From: an uncultured Bacteroidales bacterium
GTDB taxonomy: Bacteria > Bacteroidota > Bacteroidia > Bacteroidales > Bacteroidaceae
Length of the DNA: 64,000 nucleotides
NCBI GenBank assembly: GCA_902760345.1
Contig: CACWFY010000004.1
Location: 1 to 64,000 of the forward strand
Direction of reading: 5' to 3'
Shown here in pieces: positions 33,329-43,135 of the stretch. Numbering within the stretch: position 1 is the first letter of the stretch; every line of letters starts with the position of its first letter. The position numbers were made by a program, and so were the translations under genes. A model generated the notes under the pieces. It searched no databases, was not told the origin of the DNA, and saw only the letters and a list, made by a program, of their open reading frames with translations.

Positions 33329-33391
33329 AGTTCCCCTAGGGGGAACTAACAGTTTCCTTATGGGGAACTGTGAGTTCCCTAGGGGGGAACT
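33329..33391. repeat. Three tandem 19-bp palindromes at 22-bp period
   Basis: AGTTCCCCTAGGGGGAACT (33329-33347), AGTTTCCTTATGGGGAACT (33351-33369) and AGTTCCCTAGGGGGGAACT (33373-33391) are spaced by 3 bases. Two are near-perfect palindromes; the middle one has diverged. It resembles a REP-like intergenic repeat; function unknown. Confidence 0.75.
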
Positions 33392-33509
33392 GTGTTGAAA
33401 GTGGCACATAGAATGACGCCAAACACCATGTGGCGACATAAGAACGGCAGGTATTATCCTATGCTGCTCATACTTTGGCCATTTCAATACCATGTTTTGG
33501 GGCAATAAT

Positions 33510-33540
33510 TTTGCAGGTTCGAAAATTCTTCGTAACTTTG
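33510..33540 (+). promoter_or_regulatory. Promoter of mutS
   Basis: TTTG at 33510-33513, 19-base spacer and TAACTTTG at 33533-33540; leader of about 60 bases. Confidence 0.6.
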
Positions 33541-33603
33541 TACACTAGTTTGGCAACACGCCCAACCAGTAACGATAATGATTAGCAAACGCGCACGACA
33601 ACT

Positions 33604-36213
33604 ATGGCGAAGGAACTCACACCAATGATGAAACAGTTTTTCGACCTCAAGGCCAAGCACCCTGAGGCGCTGTTGCTGTTTCGTTGCGGCGACTTCTACG
33701 AGACCTATTGCGAGGACGCCATCATTGCCTCGCAGATACTCGGCATCACGCTGACCCACCGTAACAACGGCTACAACAAGGGCGACGAGATGGCGGGGTT
33801 CCCTCACCATGCGTTGGACACCTATCTGCCAAAGCTCATCAGGGCTGGCAAGCGTGTGGCCATCTGCGACCAGTTGGAAGATCCTAAGCTGACGAAGAAA
33901 CTGGTCAAGCGCGGCATCACCGAGCTGGTAACTCCAGGTGTGGCCATGCAGGATACGGTGCTGAACTACAAGGAGAACAACTTTCTGGCTGCTGTCCACT
34001 TTGGCAAGGGCTCGTGTGGTGTGGCGTTCCTCGACATTTCGACGGGTGAATTCCTGACGGGCGAGGGTACCTACGACTACATCGAAAAGCTTATTGGCAA
34101 CTTCCAACCCAAGGAGGTGCTCTACGACCGTGGACGTAAGCACGACTTTGAGCGTTATTTTGGCAATCGTCTGGTGACCTTCGAGCTCGACGACTGGGTG
34201 TTTACTGAGCAAACAGCCCACCAGAAACTCTATAAGCACTTCAACGTGAAGTCGTTGAAAGGCTTTGGCATCGACCATCTGAAGAGTGGTGTCATTGCCG
34301 CTGGCGCCATCCTGCAATATCTGGAACAGACGCTGCACACGCAGATAGCACATATTACGAGTATCTCGCGTATCGAGGAAGAACGCTATGTGCGCCTCGA
34401 TAAGTTCACCATCCGCTCGTTGGAGCTCATCGCACCCATGCAGGACGACGGCAAGTCGCTGTTGAATGTCATTGACCATACCGTGACGCCTATGGGAGGC
34501 CGCTTGTTGCGTCGCTGGCTTGTGTTTCCGCTGAAAGACGAGAAACCCATCAACGAACGTCTGGACATCGTGGAGTACTACTATCGCGAGCCAGAGTTCC
34601 GCCAGTGTATTGACGACCAGTTGCACCGCATGGGTGACTTGGAGCGTATCATTTCGAAGGTCGCCGTGGGTCGAGTGTCACCTCGTGAGGTGGTACAGCT
34701 TAAGATGGCACTGCAGGCTATCCAGCCCATCAAGACGGCGTGTCTCTATGCCCACAACGAGGTGCTGAAGCGGGTGGGCGAGCAGTTGAACCTCTGTGAG
34801 TCGATTCGCGACAGGATAGAACGCGAGATACAGAACGATCCGCCACAACTCGTGGCCAAGGGTGGCGTCATCCGTGATGGTGTTAACAACGAACTCGACG
34901 AGTTGCGCCATATCGCCTATAGTGGTAAGGACTATCTGTTACAGATTCAGGAACGCGAATCTCAGGAGACCGGTATCCAGTCGCTGAAGGTGGGCTATAA
35001 CAATGTCTTCGGCTATTATCTCGAGGTGCGCAACACCTATAAGGATAAGGTTCCGCAGGAATGGGTCCGCAAGCAGACGTTGGCTCAGGCCGAGCGTTAC
35101 ATCACGCAGGAGCTGAAGGAATACGAAGAGAAGATTCTGGGTGCAGAGGACAAGATTCTCTCGTTGGAACAACGCCTTTTCAACGACCTTGTGATGGCTT
35201 TGCAGGAGTTTATCCCACAGATTCAGATCAACGCCAACGTGCTGGCACATCTCGACTGTCTGCTCAGTGCTGCCAAGACAGCCGAAGAGAACCACTATGT
35301 GCGCCCGATGGTTTCCCCATCGGATACTATTGACATCCGACAGGGGCGCCATCCCGTTATCGAGACACAGTTGCCTATTGGTGAGCACTATGTGCCAAAC
35401 GATATCCTATTAGACAGCGAGCGTCAGCAAATCATTATCATCACAGGTCCCAATATGGCTGGTAAGTCGGCCCTGCTGCGTCAGACGGCCCTTATCGTCT
35501 TGTTGGCCCAGATTGGTTCGTTCGTACCTGCTGAGAGTGCGCAGATAGGTTTGGTAGACAAAATCTTTACGAGGGTAGGTGCCAGCGACAATATTTCGCT
35601 GGGCGAGTCGACCTTTATGGTGGAGATGACAGAGGCCGCCAATATATTAAATAATGTGACGCCCCGTTCGCTGGTACTTTTCGACGAGTTGGGACGTGGC
35701 ACATCGACCTACGACGGCATCTCTATAGCGTGGGCCATCGTAGAATACCTGCACGAACAGCCCAAGGCACGAGCCCGTACGCTCTTTGCTACGCACTATC
35801 ACGAACTGAACGAGATGGAGAAGAACTTCTCGCGCATCAAGAACTATAACGTCTCAGTCAAGGAGGTAGACGGAAAGGTTATCTTCCTGAGAAAGCTGGA
35901 ACGTGGTGGTAGTGAGCACTCGTTTGGTATTCACGTGGCTGAGATATCGGGTATGCCGAAGAGTATTGTCAAACGCGCTAACGTCATCCTGAAACAGCTG
36001 GAGAGTGATAATGCTCAGGTGGGCAGTGTGGGCAAGCCTACTGCAGAGATAGCCCAGAGCCGCGAGGGTATGCAACTCTCGTTCTTCCAGCTTGACGACC
36101 CCGTGCTTTGTCAGGTGCGTGACGAAATCTTAGGTCTTGACGTCAACAACCTGACGCCGCTGGAAGCGCTCAATAAGCTTAATGATATCAAAAAAATCGT
36201 CTCAGGGAAGTGA
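33604..36213 (+). CDS. mutS: DNA mismatch repair protein MutS
   Basis: 869 residues, full length. [27 protein letters not shown] includes the mismatch-contacting Phe-x-Glu (FYE). The clamp and connector domains follow; the ATPase has Walker A GPNMAGKS (about 615-622), the ST-signature [16 protein letters not shown], Walker [12 protein letters not shown] and ATHYHEL. It recognises mismatches and starts repair with MutL, which is not in this window. The C-terminus (IKKIVSGK) is encoded in a terminator hairpin and overlaps lgt from the opposite strand by 12 bases. Confidence 0.97.
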   Translation: MAKELTPMMKQFFDLKAKHPEALLLFRCGDFYETYCEDAIIASQILGITLTHRNNGYNKGDEMAGFPHHALDTYLPKLIRAGKRVAICDQLEDPKLTKKLVKRGITELVTPGVAMQDTVLNYKENNFLAAVHFGKGSCGVAFLDISTGEFLTGEGTYDYIEKLIGNFQPKEVLYDRGRKHDFERYFGNRLVTFELDDWVFTEQTAHQKLYKHFNVKSLKGFGIDHLKSGVIAAGAILQYLEQTLHTQIAHITSISRIEEERYVRLDKFTIRSLELIAPMQDDGKSLLNVIDHTVTPMGGRLLRRWLVFPLKDEKPINERLDIVEYYYREPEFRQCIDDQLHRMGDLERIISKVAVGRVSPREVVQLKMALQAIQPIKTACLYAHNEVLKRVGEQLNLCESIRDRIEREIQNDPPQLVAKGGVIRDGVNNELDELRHIAYSGKDYLLQIQERESQETGIQSLKVGYNNVFGYYLEVRNTYKDKVPQEWVRKQTLAQAERYITQELKEYEEKILGAEDKILSLEQRLFNDLVMALQEFIPQIQINANVLAHLDCLLSAAKTAEENHYVRPMVSPSDTIDIRQGRHPVIETQLPIGEHYVPNDILLDSERQQIIIITGPNMAGKSALLRQTALIVLLAQIGSFVPAESAQIGLVDKIFTRVGASDNISLGESTFMVEMTEAANILNNVTPRSLVLFDELGRGTSTYDGISIAWAIVEYLHEQPKARARTLFATHYHELNEMEKNFSRIKNYNVSVKEVDGKVIFLRKLERGGSEHSFGIHVAEISGMPKSIVKRANVILKQLESDNAQVGSVGKPTAEIAQSREGMQLSFFQLDDPVLCQVRDEILGLDVNNLTPLEALNKLNDIKKIVSGK

Positions 36214-36221
36214 GACGATTT
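36194..36221. terminator. Bidirectional terminator inside the overlapping mutS and lgt ends
   Basis: AAATCGTCTCA-GGGAAG-TGAGACGATTT, a perfect 11-bp stem, followed by TCTTTTTTAC on the plus strand and by T-rich sequence on the minus strand. The stem encodes the last residues and stops of both convergent genes. Confidence 0.85.
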
Positions 36222-37029
36222 CTTTTTTACTTCTTATCATGCAGATAACGCCAATGAGGATAAAGGGAATGGAAAGTATCTGCCCCATATCCAGCGGCAG
36301 CGACGCTTCGAAGGCTTCCTGTATCTCCTTGGTGTACTCAATGAAGAAGCGGAACGTGAAGATATACGTCAGGCAGAAGCCAAAATACCACCCTGAGCCA
36401 ATCTTCTCTGCCATACGCTTATGGAGATACCACATGATGCCAAACAGGATGGCGTAGGCAATGGCCTCGTAGAGTTGTCCAGGATGGCGTGGCATACTGT
36501 CAACACGTTCGAAGATAAACGCCCAGGGTACGTCCGTTACCTTTCCGATTATCTCTGAGTTCATCAGGTTGCCTAAGCGGATGAAGCAGGCGGTGATACC
36601 TGTGGCAATGGCGATATTGTCCAATACACGCCAGATGCTCAGCTTGGTCTTCTTGACATACAGCCACAGGGCAATCATCAAGCCCAGTGTGCCTCCGTGT
36701 GAGGCCAGACCTTCGTAGCCTGTGAACTTCCATCCGCCATCGCTGAGGAAGTGGATGGGAAGTATCATCTCAACGACTCCTTGCCACGAGGTCAGGAAGT
36801 AGTCGGGCTGGTAGAACAGGCAATGCCCCAGTCGGGCACCAACGAGAATGCCAAGGAAACAATAGAAGAACAACGGCTCGAACAGCTTGTCTTTGATTTT
36901 CTGCTCCTTATACAAGCGTCTTACCATCATATATGCCAACGCCAAACCAATCAGCCAGCATAGCGAATACCAGCGGAAAGGGCCGATGCTCAGCGAGGGG
37001 TTCCAGACAATGTAGAGTAGTTCGTTCAT
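36202..37029 (-). CDS. lgt: Prolipoprotein diacylglyceryl transferase
   Basis: 275 residues, about seven membrane helices. [11 protein letters not shown]-like [16 protein letters not shown] holds the conserved His-Gly-Gly, [13 protein letters not shown] is the Lgt signature with the essential Arg, and RHPGQLYEA the second conserved Arg/His-Pro element. It attaches diacylglyceryl from phosphatidylglycerol to the lipobox cysteine of prolipoproteins such as the one at 45815. The start at 37029 is preferred; the longer reading from 37065 encodes [12 protein letters not shown] from a 9-bp tandem repeat. It follows ychF on the same strand by 35 bases. Confidence 0.95.
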   Translation of the reverse strand: MNELLYIVWNPSLSIGPFRWYSLCWLIGLALAYMMVRRLYKEQKIKDKLFEPLFFYCFLGILVGARLGHCLFYQPDYFLTSWQGVVEMILPIHFLSDGGWKFTGYEGLASHGGTLGLMIALWLYVKKTKLSIWRVLDNIAIATGITACFIRLGNLMNSEIIGKVTDVPWAFIFERVDSMPRHPGQLYEAIAYAILFGIMWYLHKRMAEKIGSGWYFGFCLTYIFTFRFFIEYTKEIQEAFEASLPLDMGQILSIPFILIGVICMIRSKKEIVSLP

Positions 37030-37064
37030 AGGGCTCATAAGGCTTATAGGGCTTATAAGGCTCA
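37028..37064. repeat. 9-bp tandem repeat between ychF and lgt
   Basis: Four copies of AGGCTTATA-like units (AGGGCTCATA, AGGCTTATA, GGGCTTATA, AGGCTCATT) fill the spacer between the ychF stop and lgt start. Being a multiple of three, they add only in-frame codons if read. Confidence 0.55.
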
Positions 37065-38165
37065 TTAAACATTGAAGCGGAAGTGCATGATGTCGCCATC
37101 CTGCACGACGTACTCCTTACCCTCTATGCCCATCTTGCCGGCTTCGCGGACAGCAGCCTCAGAGCCGTATTGGATATAGTCTTCGTACTTGATGACCTCA
37201 GCACGGATAAAACCTTTCTCAAAGTCGGTATGGATGACACCAGCACACTGGGGAGCCTTCCACCCCTTCTTATAGGTCCAAGCCTTTACCTCCATCTCGC
37301 CAGCTGTGATAAAGGTCTCAAGGTTCAGCAGGGCGTAGGCTTTCTTGATGAGGCGATTGACACCACTCTCTTCCAAGCCCAGTTCTTCGAGGAACAACTG
37401 CTTGTCTTCGTAGCTCTCGAGTTCGGCGATATCCTCTTCTGTCTTGGCGGCAATCACCATCGACTCGGCACCTTCTTCCTTAGCCAGTGCTTCAACCTTC
37501 TGGGTGAAAGCGTTACCGCTCTTGGCATCAGCCTCGCCAACGTTGCAGACATACAGCACGGGTTTCGCAGTCAGCAGGAACAGGTTGCGGGCACAGTCCT
37601 GCTCGTCCTTGCTCTCGAACTCTACGATACGGGCGTTCTTGCCTTGCTCCAACACCTCCTTGTAGGCCTTCAGCACGCTGACCTCTACCTTGGCATCCTT
37701 GTTGCCGGCAGCTGCGGCCTTCTCTGTTTTGGCCAGACGTGAATCGATGGTCTCTAAGTCCTTCAGCTGCAGTTCGGTGTCAATAATCTCCTTATCACGG
37801 ATGGGGTCGATGGTGCCGTCGACATGGGTGATGTTCTCGTCCTCAAAGCAGCGTAGCACATGGATGATGGCATCCGTCTCGCGGATATTTCCTAAGAACT
37901 TGTTTCCTAAGCCCTCGCCCTTCGAGGCGCCCTTCACCAGTCCGGCAATATCCACTATCTCGCAAGTGGCCGGAACGATACGGCCGGGGTGTACCAGTTC
38001 AGCGAGTTTGGTCAGTCGCTCATCGGGCACAGTGATGACACCAACATTGGGTTCTATCGTACAAAAAGGGAAATTGGCTGCCTGTGCTTTTGCACTTGAC
38101 AGGCAGTTAAACAATGTGGACTTACCCACGTTGGGCAGTCCCACAATACCACATTTTAATGACAT
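37065..38165 (-). CDS. ychF: Redox-regulated ATPase YchF (Obg-like)
   Basis: 366 residues. The P-loop GLPNVGKST (8-16), switch [16 protein letters not shown] and NVGEAD in the place of NKxD (the YchF change that favours ATP over GTP) are all present. A coiled-coil insert lies at about 130-210, and the C-terminal TGS-like domain reads [28 protein letters not shown]. It binds ribosomes and takes part in stress responses. The start MSLKCGIVG at 38165 is fixed by the family and by the promoter at 38193-38200; an upstream in-frame reading to 38300 is not supported. Confidence 0.96.
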   Translation of the reverse strand: MSLKCGIVGLPNVGKSTLFNCLSSAKAQAANFPFCTIEPNVGVITVPDERLTKLAELVHPGRIVPATCEIVDIAGLVKGASKGEGLGNKFLGNIRETDAIIHVLRCFEDENITHVDGTIDPIRDKEIIDTELQLKDLETIDSRLAKTEKAAAAGNKDAKVEVSVLKAYKEVLEQGKNARIVEFESKDEQDCARNLFLLTAKPVLYVCNVGEADAKSGNAFTQKVEALAKEEGAESMVIAAKTEEDIAELESYEDKQLFLEELGLEESGVNRLIKKAYALLNLETFITAGEMEVKAWTYKKGWKAPQCAGVIHTDFEKGFIRAEVIKYEDYIQYGSEAAVREAGKMGIEGKEYVVQDGDIMHFRFNV

Positions 38166-38192
38166 CTTTTCTTGTAAACGTTTATTTGCTTG

Positions 38193-38200
38193 CAAAGGTA
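38193..38200 (-). promoter_or_regulatory. -7 promoter box of ychF
   Basis: TACCTTTG on the minus strand, 27 bases before the ATG. Confidence 0.6.
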
Positions 38201-38213
38201 CGAATAAGTGAGG

Positions 38214-38240
38214 AAAAAGCCAAATAAATTTGGGCTTTTT
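38214..38240. terminator. AT-rich hairpin with T-runs on both strands, upstream of ychF
   Basis: AAAAAGCC, a short AAATAAATTT centre and GGGCTTTTT. It may act as a second terminator behind the rubredoxin gene. Confidence 0.5.
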
Positions 38241-38282
38241 CGAGCGAGAGTACCTTCGAGACGTAGTCTCATAGATACAAAG

Positions 38283-38317
38283 AAAAAGTGAGTCAACCAA
38301 ATGGTGAGCTCACTTTT
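38283..38317 (-). terminator. Terminator of the rubredoxin gene
   Basis: AAAAGTGAG/CTCACTTTT stem followed by a T-run on the minus strand, a few bases after the rubredoxin stop. Confidence 0.7.
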
Positions 38318-38321
38318 CCTT

Positions 38322-38483
38322 TTATTCTTCTACTGAGAAGTCGTCCTTACCTACTCCGCAGATGGGGCATACCCAGTCTTCAGGAATGTCTTCAAAGGCT
38401 GTTCCGGGAGCAATGCCGCTATCGGGATCGCCTACTTCGGGATCATACACATAACCACAGGTTTCGCAAATGTACTTTTTCAT
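38322..38483 (-). CDS. Rubredoxin
   Basis: 53 residues. [17 protein letters not shown] and [14 protein letters not shown] hold the two CxxCG iron-binding knuckles (Cys6, Cys9, Cys39, Cys42), with Tyr11 and Trp37 in the usual places, so it is a small mononuclear iron electron carrier of anaerobes. It lies 13 bases after the GT9 gene on the same strand and ends at its own terminator. It probably supplies electrons to peroxide or superoxide reductases elsewhere. Confidence 0.96.
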   Translation of the reverse strand: MKKYICETCGYVYDPEVGDPDSGIAPGTAFEDIPEDWVCPICGVGKDDFSVEE

Positions 38484-38496
38484 AGTTTGTAAAATT

Positions 38497-39552
38497 TTAG
38501 TTATTACTATTGATAATGCTCTTAACTTTCTCTACGATAGTTTCGGGGGCAATATTTTGCATACAGGCATAGTCGCCACGCAGGCAGGGCTTGTTGCCAA
38601 AGATGCTGCATGGGCGGCAGTCGAGAGGTATCTGAATGGCATTGTCTGTCGTTTGTCTCCAACCCAAAAAACCAGCAAAAGGATGCGTGGCGCCCCAGAT
38701 GCTGACTACGGGGGTATCCGTCAGTGAGGCCAGATGCATGTTCGACGAGTCCATAGAGATCATCACGTCAAGGTGGCTCATCAGTATTAGTTCTTGGTGT
38801 AGGGACTCAAGGTCTTTGGAAGCATTCACACATCGTGGATGTTGTGCGCACCACTCTGTGAAGAAATTGTCTTCCTGTTGGCCACGGCCAAAGAAGAAAA
38901 TGCGCCCTTTAGGATAATGCTCCAGCAACTGTTCTATTACCTGATGCATCAGTCGTGGCGGATAAGTCTTGCCCTGATGGGCCGCAAAGGGCGCAATGCC
39001 TATCCACTGTTCGAAGGAGTTCTTCACGCACATGTTGGCTGGCAGCATGTTGAGGTTTCCACCCTCTGGTGGGAAGATGCTGTTGAACTGTATATCAACA
39101 GGATAACCCAGTTTTGCAAAGACATCGACATAGTTTTGGAACGATGTCGGCTGTTGGGTCAGTTGTTTGTGTGAGGCTGACGTGATGCGGCGACGCCCTT
39201 TGCGGTGCTTGTTGATATGGGCCACGTGGTAGCGCCCTATCGTGAATCGCATACGCAGATATTCCGAGCGGAGTACGCCGTGCAAGTCGGCTACGGCGGT
39301 AAACTGCTTGGCAGTGAGTCGGCGGTAAAGGGCATTAAGACCTTTTATACCGCGGTATTCGTGCTTCAGGTCGGCAGCCATGAAGCCAACGTTAGGGGCA
39401 AGGTCTTCGAAGAATGGACGCGCAAAGGTTCTGCTCAGCACTGTGATGCGGATGTCTGGGTATTGGTGTGCCAGTGACCAAACCACAGGTACGACCATCG
39501 CTACGTCGCCCATGGCCGAGAAACGAATCACTAATATGTGCTCTTTCTTCAT
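38497..39552 (-). CDS. Glycosyltransferase family 9 (heptosyltransferase-like)
   Basis: 351 residues. [22 protein letters not shown] is the GT9 N-terminus with the Asp-Val of the acceptor site. The C-terminal nucleotide-sugar domain reads [24 protein letters not shown] and [28 protein letters not shown] (the SSNMHLA motif). It probably adds a sugar to lipopolysaccharide core on the cytoplasmic side. It forms a group with the upstream DUF4254 gene and the downstream rubredoxin; DUF4254 genes often accompany GT9 genes in Bacteroidales. Confidence 0.9.
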   Translation of the reverse strand: MKKEHILVIRFSAMGDVAMVVPVVWSLAHQYPDIRITVLSRTFARPFFEDLAPNVGFMAADLKHEYRGIKGLNALYRRLTAKQFTAVADLHGVLRSEYLRMRFTIGRYHVAHINKHRKGRRRITSASHKQLTQQPTSFQNYVDVFAKLGYPVDIQFNSIFPPEGGNLNMLPANMCVKNSFEQWIGIAPFAAHQGKTYPPRLMHQVIEQLLEHYPKGRIFFFGRGQQEDNFFTEWCAQHPRCVNASKDLESLHQELILMSHLDVMISMDSSNMHLASLTDTPVVSIWGATHPFAGFLGWRQTTDNAIQIPLDCRPCSIFGNKPCLRGDYACMQNIAPETIVEKVKSIINSNN

Positions 39553-39571
39553 TCTTCTTTTATTGCGAAGT

Positions 39572-39593
39572 TTCGATATTCCGAAGTATCGAA
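39572..39593. repeat. Inverted repeat and CGAAGT copies between DUF4254 and GT9 genes
   Basis: TTCGATA/TATCGAA around 8 bases, within a stretch holding three CGAAGT copies. It may be a weak hairpin or a dispersed repeat remnant. Confidence 0.45.
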
Positions 39594-39602
39594 GTCTCGA
39601 TG

Positions 39603-40205
39603 TTATTTTTTATAGAGTACCGGATTGGTGCTGGGGTCGTTGTACATCTTCATCTGGCGGTATACCTTCATATACTTACGGCCGGCTTCGATGTCTTCCA
39701 GCAGTTGGTCGATAGCCGTCGAGAGGTCAATCTGCTGTTCCAATAGCACGTCAAGCTTAGCCTGACACCGCTGGATGTGTTCTGTTTCTGCGTCGGTACG
39801 CTCAGTCTGCTCCTTCATGTGCCAGATCTTCAGTGCCAGAATGCTTAGGCGGTCGATGGCCCATGCAGGGCTTTCGGTATTCAGACGGGCGTTTGGCAGT
39901 GCTTTCACATCAGCATATACCTTGCGGAAATAGGTATCAATCTCCTCTACCAAGTCGGTACGGTCCTGATTAGAACGGTCGATGCGTCGTTTCAGACCCA
40001 GCGCCTCGGCCGGATTGATGTGTGGGTCGCGGATGATATCCTCCAGATGCCACTGTACCGTATCAATCCAGCACTTCAGATAGAGGCTGTATTCAATAGA
40101 TTCACGCTCGTAAGGATTGTTGATGGGCGTGTCTACATGGTCTTTCAGATGATAGTCGCGAATCGCCTGACGGAATATCTCATTAGCTTTTTCTGTAAAT
40201 GTCAT
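39603..40205 (-). CDS. DUF4254 domain protein
   Basis: 200 residues, fully helical. Conserved stretches NPYERESIEYSLYLKCWIDTVQWHLED, RIDRSNQDRTDLVEEID and WAIDRLSILALKIWHM are those of DUF4254, seen throughout Bacteroidetes beside LPS glycosyltransferases. Function is not established; the context suggests a role in envelope glycan assembly. The gene ends 50 bases before the GT9 gene on the same strand. Confidence 0.88.
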   Translation of the reverse strand: MTFTEKANEIFRQAIRDYHLKDHVDTPINNPYERESIEYSLYLKCWIDTVQWHLEDIIRDPHINPAEALGLKRRIDRSNQDRTDLVEEIDTYFRKVYADVKALPNARLNTESPAWAIDRLSILALKIWHMKEQTERTDAETEHIQRCQAKLDVLLEQQIDLSTAIDQLLEDIEAGRKYMKVYRQMKMYNDPSTNPVLYKK

Positions 40206-40231
40206 AGCGCTATGTTGTTTTGTTTCTTTTG

Positions 40232-40239
40232 CAAAGATA
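40232..40239 (-). promoter_or_regulatory. -7 promoter box of the DUF4254-GT9 operon
   Basis: TATCTTTG on the minus strand, 26 bases before the ATG; divergent from pdxB. Confidence 0.6.
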
Positions 40240-40270
40240 CAATAAATAATTGATAATTAACGAATGATAA

Positions 40271-40300
40271 TTGATATTTTAATTTTATTTCGTAATTTTG
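40271..40300 (+). promoter_or_regulatory. Promoter of pdxB
   Basis: TTG at 40271 and TAATTTTG at 40293-40300 with a 19-base spacer. The ATG follows the -7 box after 8 bases, so the 5' leader is only a few bases long. Confidence 0.6.
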
Positions 40301-40308
40301 CACCCAAT

Positions 40309-41307
40309 ATGAAGATAGTTGTAGACGATAAGATACCTTATATCCGAGAGAAACTGGCTCTTTTGGCAGAAGAAATCGTGTATAAAAGTGGTGCAGACAT
40401 TACAGCTGAAGATGTTCGTGATGCCGATGCGTTGGTAGTACGAACCCGAACGCGCTGTGACCGCCAGCTATTGGAAGGCAGTCGCGTACAGTTGGTGGCT
40501 ACGGCAACCATCGGTTACGATCATATTGACACACAGTATCTGGCACAGACGGGCATCAGCTGGACCAATTGTCCAGGGTGTAATGCGGGTTCGGTAGCCC
40601 AGTATGTAGAGAGTGCCCTTCTCTTGTTAGCCAGCGAGAAAGGACTGGCTTTATCGTCGTCGACCATCGGCATAGTGGGGTGTGGACATGTGGGGTCGAA
40701 AGTCAGGGCGGTTGCCCAGCGGTTGGGAATGCGTGTCTTGGTATGTGATCCGCCGTTAGGACATGCTGACTTTGTAGGTCTGGAGCAGATTGCTCGTGAG
40801 TCGGATGTCATCACGTTCCATGTACCATTGACACGTGATGGCGCTAATGCTACATGGCACATGGCTGATGAAACATTCTTCCATCGTCTCTCGCGCGTAC
40901 CTTATATTATAAATACCAGTAGAGGTGGCGTTGTTGACAACGATGCGCTGTTGGTAGCCTTGCAACAGGGGACGGTTCGCGATGCAGTCATTGATGTCTG
41001 GGAACATGAACCTGTAATTAATGAGTCATTACTACACCGCGTATTTATTGGAACGCCGCATATTGCCGGCTATTCGGCAGATGGGAAAGTCAATGCCGAC
41101 AATATGGTGATTGATGCGCTATGCCGTCATTTCCATCTGCCGCATCCTGGTGTGATAGTTCCTCCATCATTGCCAGATGACACTCCTAAGACGGGTAATC
41201 CACTTGATTTGTATAATCCGATGAACGACAGCGAAAAGCTGAAAAACGATACTACAAAATTTGAGTTCCTTCGCAATCATTATCCGCTGAGAAGAGAGCA
41301 ATGGTAA
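40309..41307 (+). CDS. pdxB: 4-phosphoerythronate dehydrogenase PdxB
   Basis: 332 residues. MKIVVDDKIPYI is the PdxB opening. The Rossmann motif is GIVGCGHVGSKV; catalytic residues appear as Arg in NTSRGGVVD, Glu in DVWEHEP and His in TPHIAGYS. The C-terminal PdxB dimerisation domain is short. It oxidises 4-phosphoerythronate in pyridoxal phosphate synthesis by the DXP-dependent route. The ATG at 40309 is set by the family N-terminus and the promoter; an upstream in-frame ATG at 40264 precedes the promoter. Confidence 0.93.
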   Translation: MKIVVDDKIPYIREKLALLAEEIVYKSGADITAEDVRDADALVVRTRTRCDRQLLEGSRVQLVATATIGYDHIDTQYLAQTGISWTNCPGCNAGSVAQYVESALLLLASEKGLALSSSTIGIVGCGHVGSKVRAVAQRLGMRVLVCDPPLGHADFVGLEQIARESDVITFHVPLTRDGANATWHMADETFFHRLSRVPYIINTSRGGVVDNDALLVALQQGTVRDAVIDVWEHEPVINESLLHRVFIGTPHIAGYSADGKVNADNMVIDALCRHFHLPHPGVIVPPSLPDDTPKTGNPLDLYNPMNDSEKLKNDTTKFEFLRNHYPLRREQW

Positions 41308-41380
41308 GGAAAAATGGCACTATAAATATGATGGTTAGAAGGAGGTAAAGTGTAAAAAAGCCTATTTTGAGGTCGAAATA

Positions 41381-41407
41381 TTGCACAAGTAAGGGGTAAT
41401 TGTGCAA
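41381..41407. terminator. Inverted repeat after pdxB
   Basis: TTGCACAA and TTGTGCAA flank 11 bases; a T8 run begins about 11 bases later. Possible terminator, or an operator before acpP. Confidence 0.45.
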
Positions 41408-41457
41408 CTCAAAGTGCTTTTTTTTCCGTAAAATTTGCGTAAATCAATAAAAATGTG

Positions 41458-41465
41458 TTACTTTG
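41458..41465 (+). promoter_or_regulatory. -7-like promoter box of the acpP operon
   Basis: TTACTTTG has one mismatch to TAnnTTTG and lies about 78 bases before acpP, giving an unusually long leader for this window. Confidence 0.45.
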
Positions 41466-41542
41466 CACCCGCTAAGCGACCCTTTTGGTTGCTGAGTGGA
41501 TAAACAAGACATCAAATATTAACATTTTAAAGAGAAAGAATT

Positions 41543-41779
41543 ATGTCAGAAATTGAAAGCAAAGTAAAGGCTATTATTGTAGACAAACTGGGTGTTGACG
41601 AGGCAGAGGTTAAGCCCGAGGCAAGTTTCACAAACGACCTGGGTGCTGACTCACTGGATACCGTTGAGCTCATCATGGAGTTCGAGAAGGAGTTCGGTAT
41701 CTCTATCCCCGACGATAAGGCTGAGAAGATCGGTACTGTTGGTGATGCTATCGCTTACATCGAGGAGAACGCAAAATAA
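41543..41779 (+). CDS. acpP: Acyl carrier protein
   Basis: 78 residues, acidic, four-helix. [11 protein letters not shown] carries the Ser37 that receives 4'-phosphopantetheine. It shuttles acyl chains in type II fatty acid synthesis. A purine-rich site AAAGAGAAAG precedes the ATG. It leads an acpP-fabF-rnc operon, with a hairpin before fabF that may let acpP be expressed in excess. Confidence 0.97.
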   Translation: MSEIESKVKAIIVDKLGVDEAEVKPEASFTNDLGADSLDTVELIMEFEKEFGISIPDDKAEKIGTVGDAIAYIEENAK

Positions 41780-41806
41780 GTTTATTTGTTGATAAACCGC
41801 AGATTA

Positions 41807-41847
41807 CGCAGATTACGCAGATAATCATTAAATCTGTGTAATCTGCG
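41807..41847 (+). terminator. Attenuator-like hairpin between acpP and fabF
   Basis: CGCAGATTACGCAGAT (two overlapping copies at 41798 and 41807) pairs with ATCTGTGTAATCTGCG with one mismatch, followed by TATTTTT. It looks like a partial terminator built from a repeat. Confidence 0.65.
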
Positions 41848-41872
41848 TATTTTTCAGTTATAAAGATAATTT

Positions 41873-43135
41873 ATGGAATTAAAGAGAGTAGTAGTAACGG
41901 GCATGGGTGCCGTCACACCACTGGGAAACACTCCCGAGGAAACTTGGAAGAGTATGTTAGCCGGTAAGAGCGGAGCTGCACCTATTACACTGTTCGATGC
42001 TTCGAAGTTCAAGACGCAGTTTGCCTGCGAGGTAAAGGGCCTTGACATCAATGCCTACCTCGACCGTAAGGAGGCACGTAAGATGGATCGCTATACCCAG
42101 TTGGCCCTGATTGCTGCCAAGCAGGCCGTTGAGGATAGTAATATGGACTTGGAGCAGGAGAACAAAGACCGCATTGGTGTGGTGTTTGGTGTGGGTATCG
42201 GTGGTATCAAGACTTTTGAGGACGAGGTAACCTATTATGGTGCCCATCGTGAGGATGGTCCCAAGTTCAACCCCTTCTTCATTCCGAAGATGATTGCCGA
42301 CATCGCTGCCGGACAGATTTCCATCATGTATGGCTTCCATGGTCCTAACTATATCACCGCTTCTGCTTGTGCTTCTTCATCGAATGCGCTGGCCGATGCC
42401 TTCAACCTGATTCGTTTGGGTAAGGCTAATGCCATTGTTGCCGGTGGTGCCGAGGCAGCTATCTGTGAGACAGGTGTTGGTGGTTTCAATGCCATGAAGG
42501 CTCTGTCAACACGCAACGATGAGCCCGAGAAGGCCAGCCGTCCTTTCAGCGCCAGCCGCGATGGTTTCATCATGGGCGAGGGTGCCGGTTGTCTCATTCT
42601 TGAGGAGCTGGAGCATGCCAAGGCTCGTGGTGCAAAGATCTATGCTGAGATGGTTGGTGCCGGCATGAGTGCTGACGCACATCACATCACCGCTTCTCAC
42701 CCCGAAGGTCTGGGTGCCAAGCTCGTGATGCAGAATGCACTTGAGGATGCTGGTATGAAGCCTGAGGATATTGACTACATTAATGTACATGGTACGTCAA
42801 CGCATGTTGGTGATATCTCTGAGGCTAAAGCCATCAAGGACGTCTTCGGAGATGCCGCCTTCAAGTTGAATATCTCGTCAACAAAGTCTATGACAGGTCA
42901 CCTGCTGGGTGCTGCTGGTGCTGTAGAGGCTATGGCTACTGTACTGGCAGTCCAGAACGACATCATTCCTCCGACGATTAATCACGAAGAGGATGATAAG
43001 GACGAAGAAATCGACTATAACCTCAATTTCACCTTCAACAAGGCTCAGAAACGTGAGGTACGTGCCGGACTCAGCAATACGTTTGGATTTGGCGGCCACA
43101 ACGCCTGCGTAGTATTCAAAAAGTATGTGGGTTAA
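41873..43135 (+). CDS. fabF: 3-oxoacyl-ACP synthase II
   Basis: 420 residues. Condensing-enzyme residues are Cys166 in TASACASSS, His306 in NVHGTSTHVGD and His343 in TKSMTGHLLGAAGA, with Lys338. It elongates acyl-ACP in fatty acid synthesis, including the temperature-sensitive palmitoleate to vaccenate step. It follows acpP by 93 bases and overlaps rnc by 11 bases. Confidence 0.97.
   Translation: MELKRVVVTGMGAVTPLGNTPEETWKSMLAGKSGAAPITLFDASKFKTQFACEVKGLDINAYLDRKEARKMDRYTQLALIAAKQAVEDSNMDLEQENKDRIGVVFGVGIGGIKTFEDEVTYYGAHREDGPKFNPFFIPKMIADIAAGQISIMYGFHGPNYITASACASSSNALADAFNLIRLGKANAIVAGGAEAAICETGVGGFNAMKALSTRNDEPEKASRPFSASRDGFIMGEGAGCLILEELEHAKARGAKIYAEMVGAGMSADAHHITASHPEGLGAKLVMQNALEDAGMKPEDIDYINVHGTSTHVGDISEAKAIKDVFGDAAFKLNISSTKSMTGHLLGAAGAVEAMATVLAVQNDIIPPTINHEEDDKDEEIDYNLNFTFNKAQKREVRAGLSNTFGFGGHNACVVFKKYVG

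Noticed and set aside
33329-33391. Tandem palindromes as a CRISPR array
   Set aside because: The units are separated by only 3 bases, so there are no spacers.
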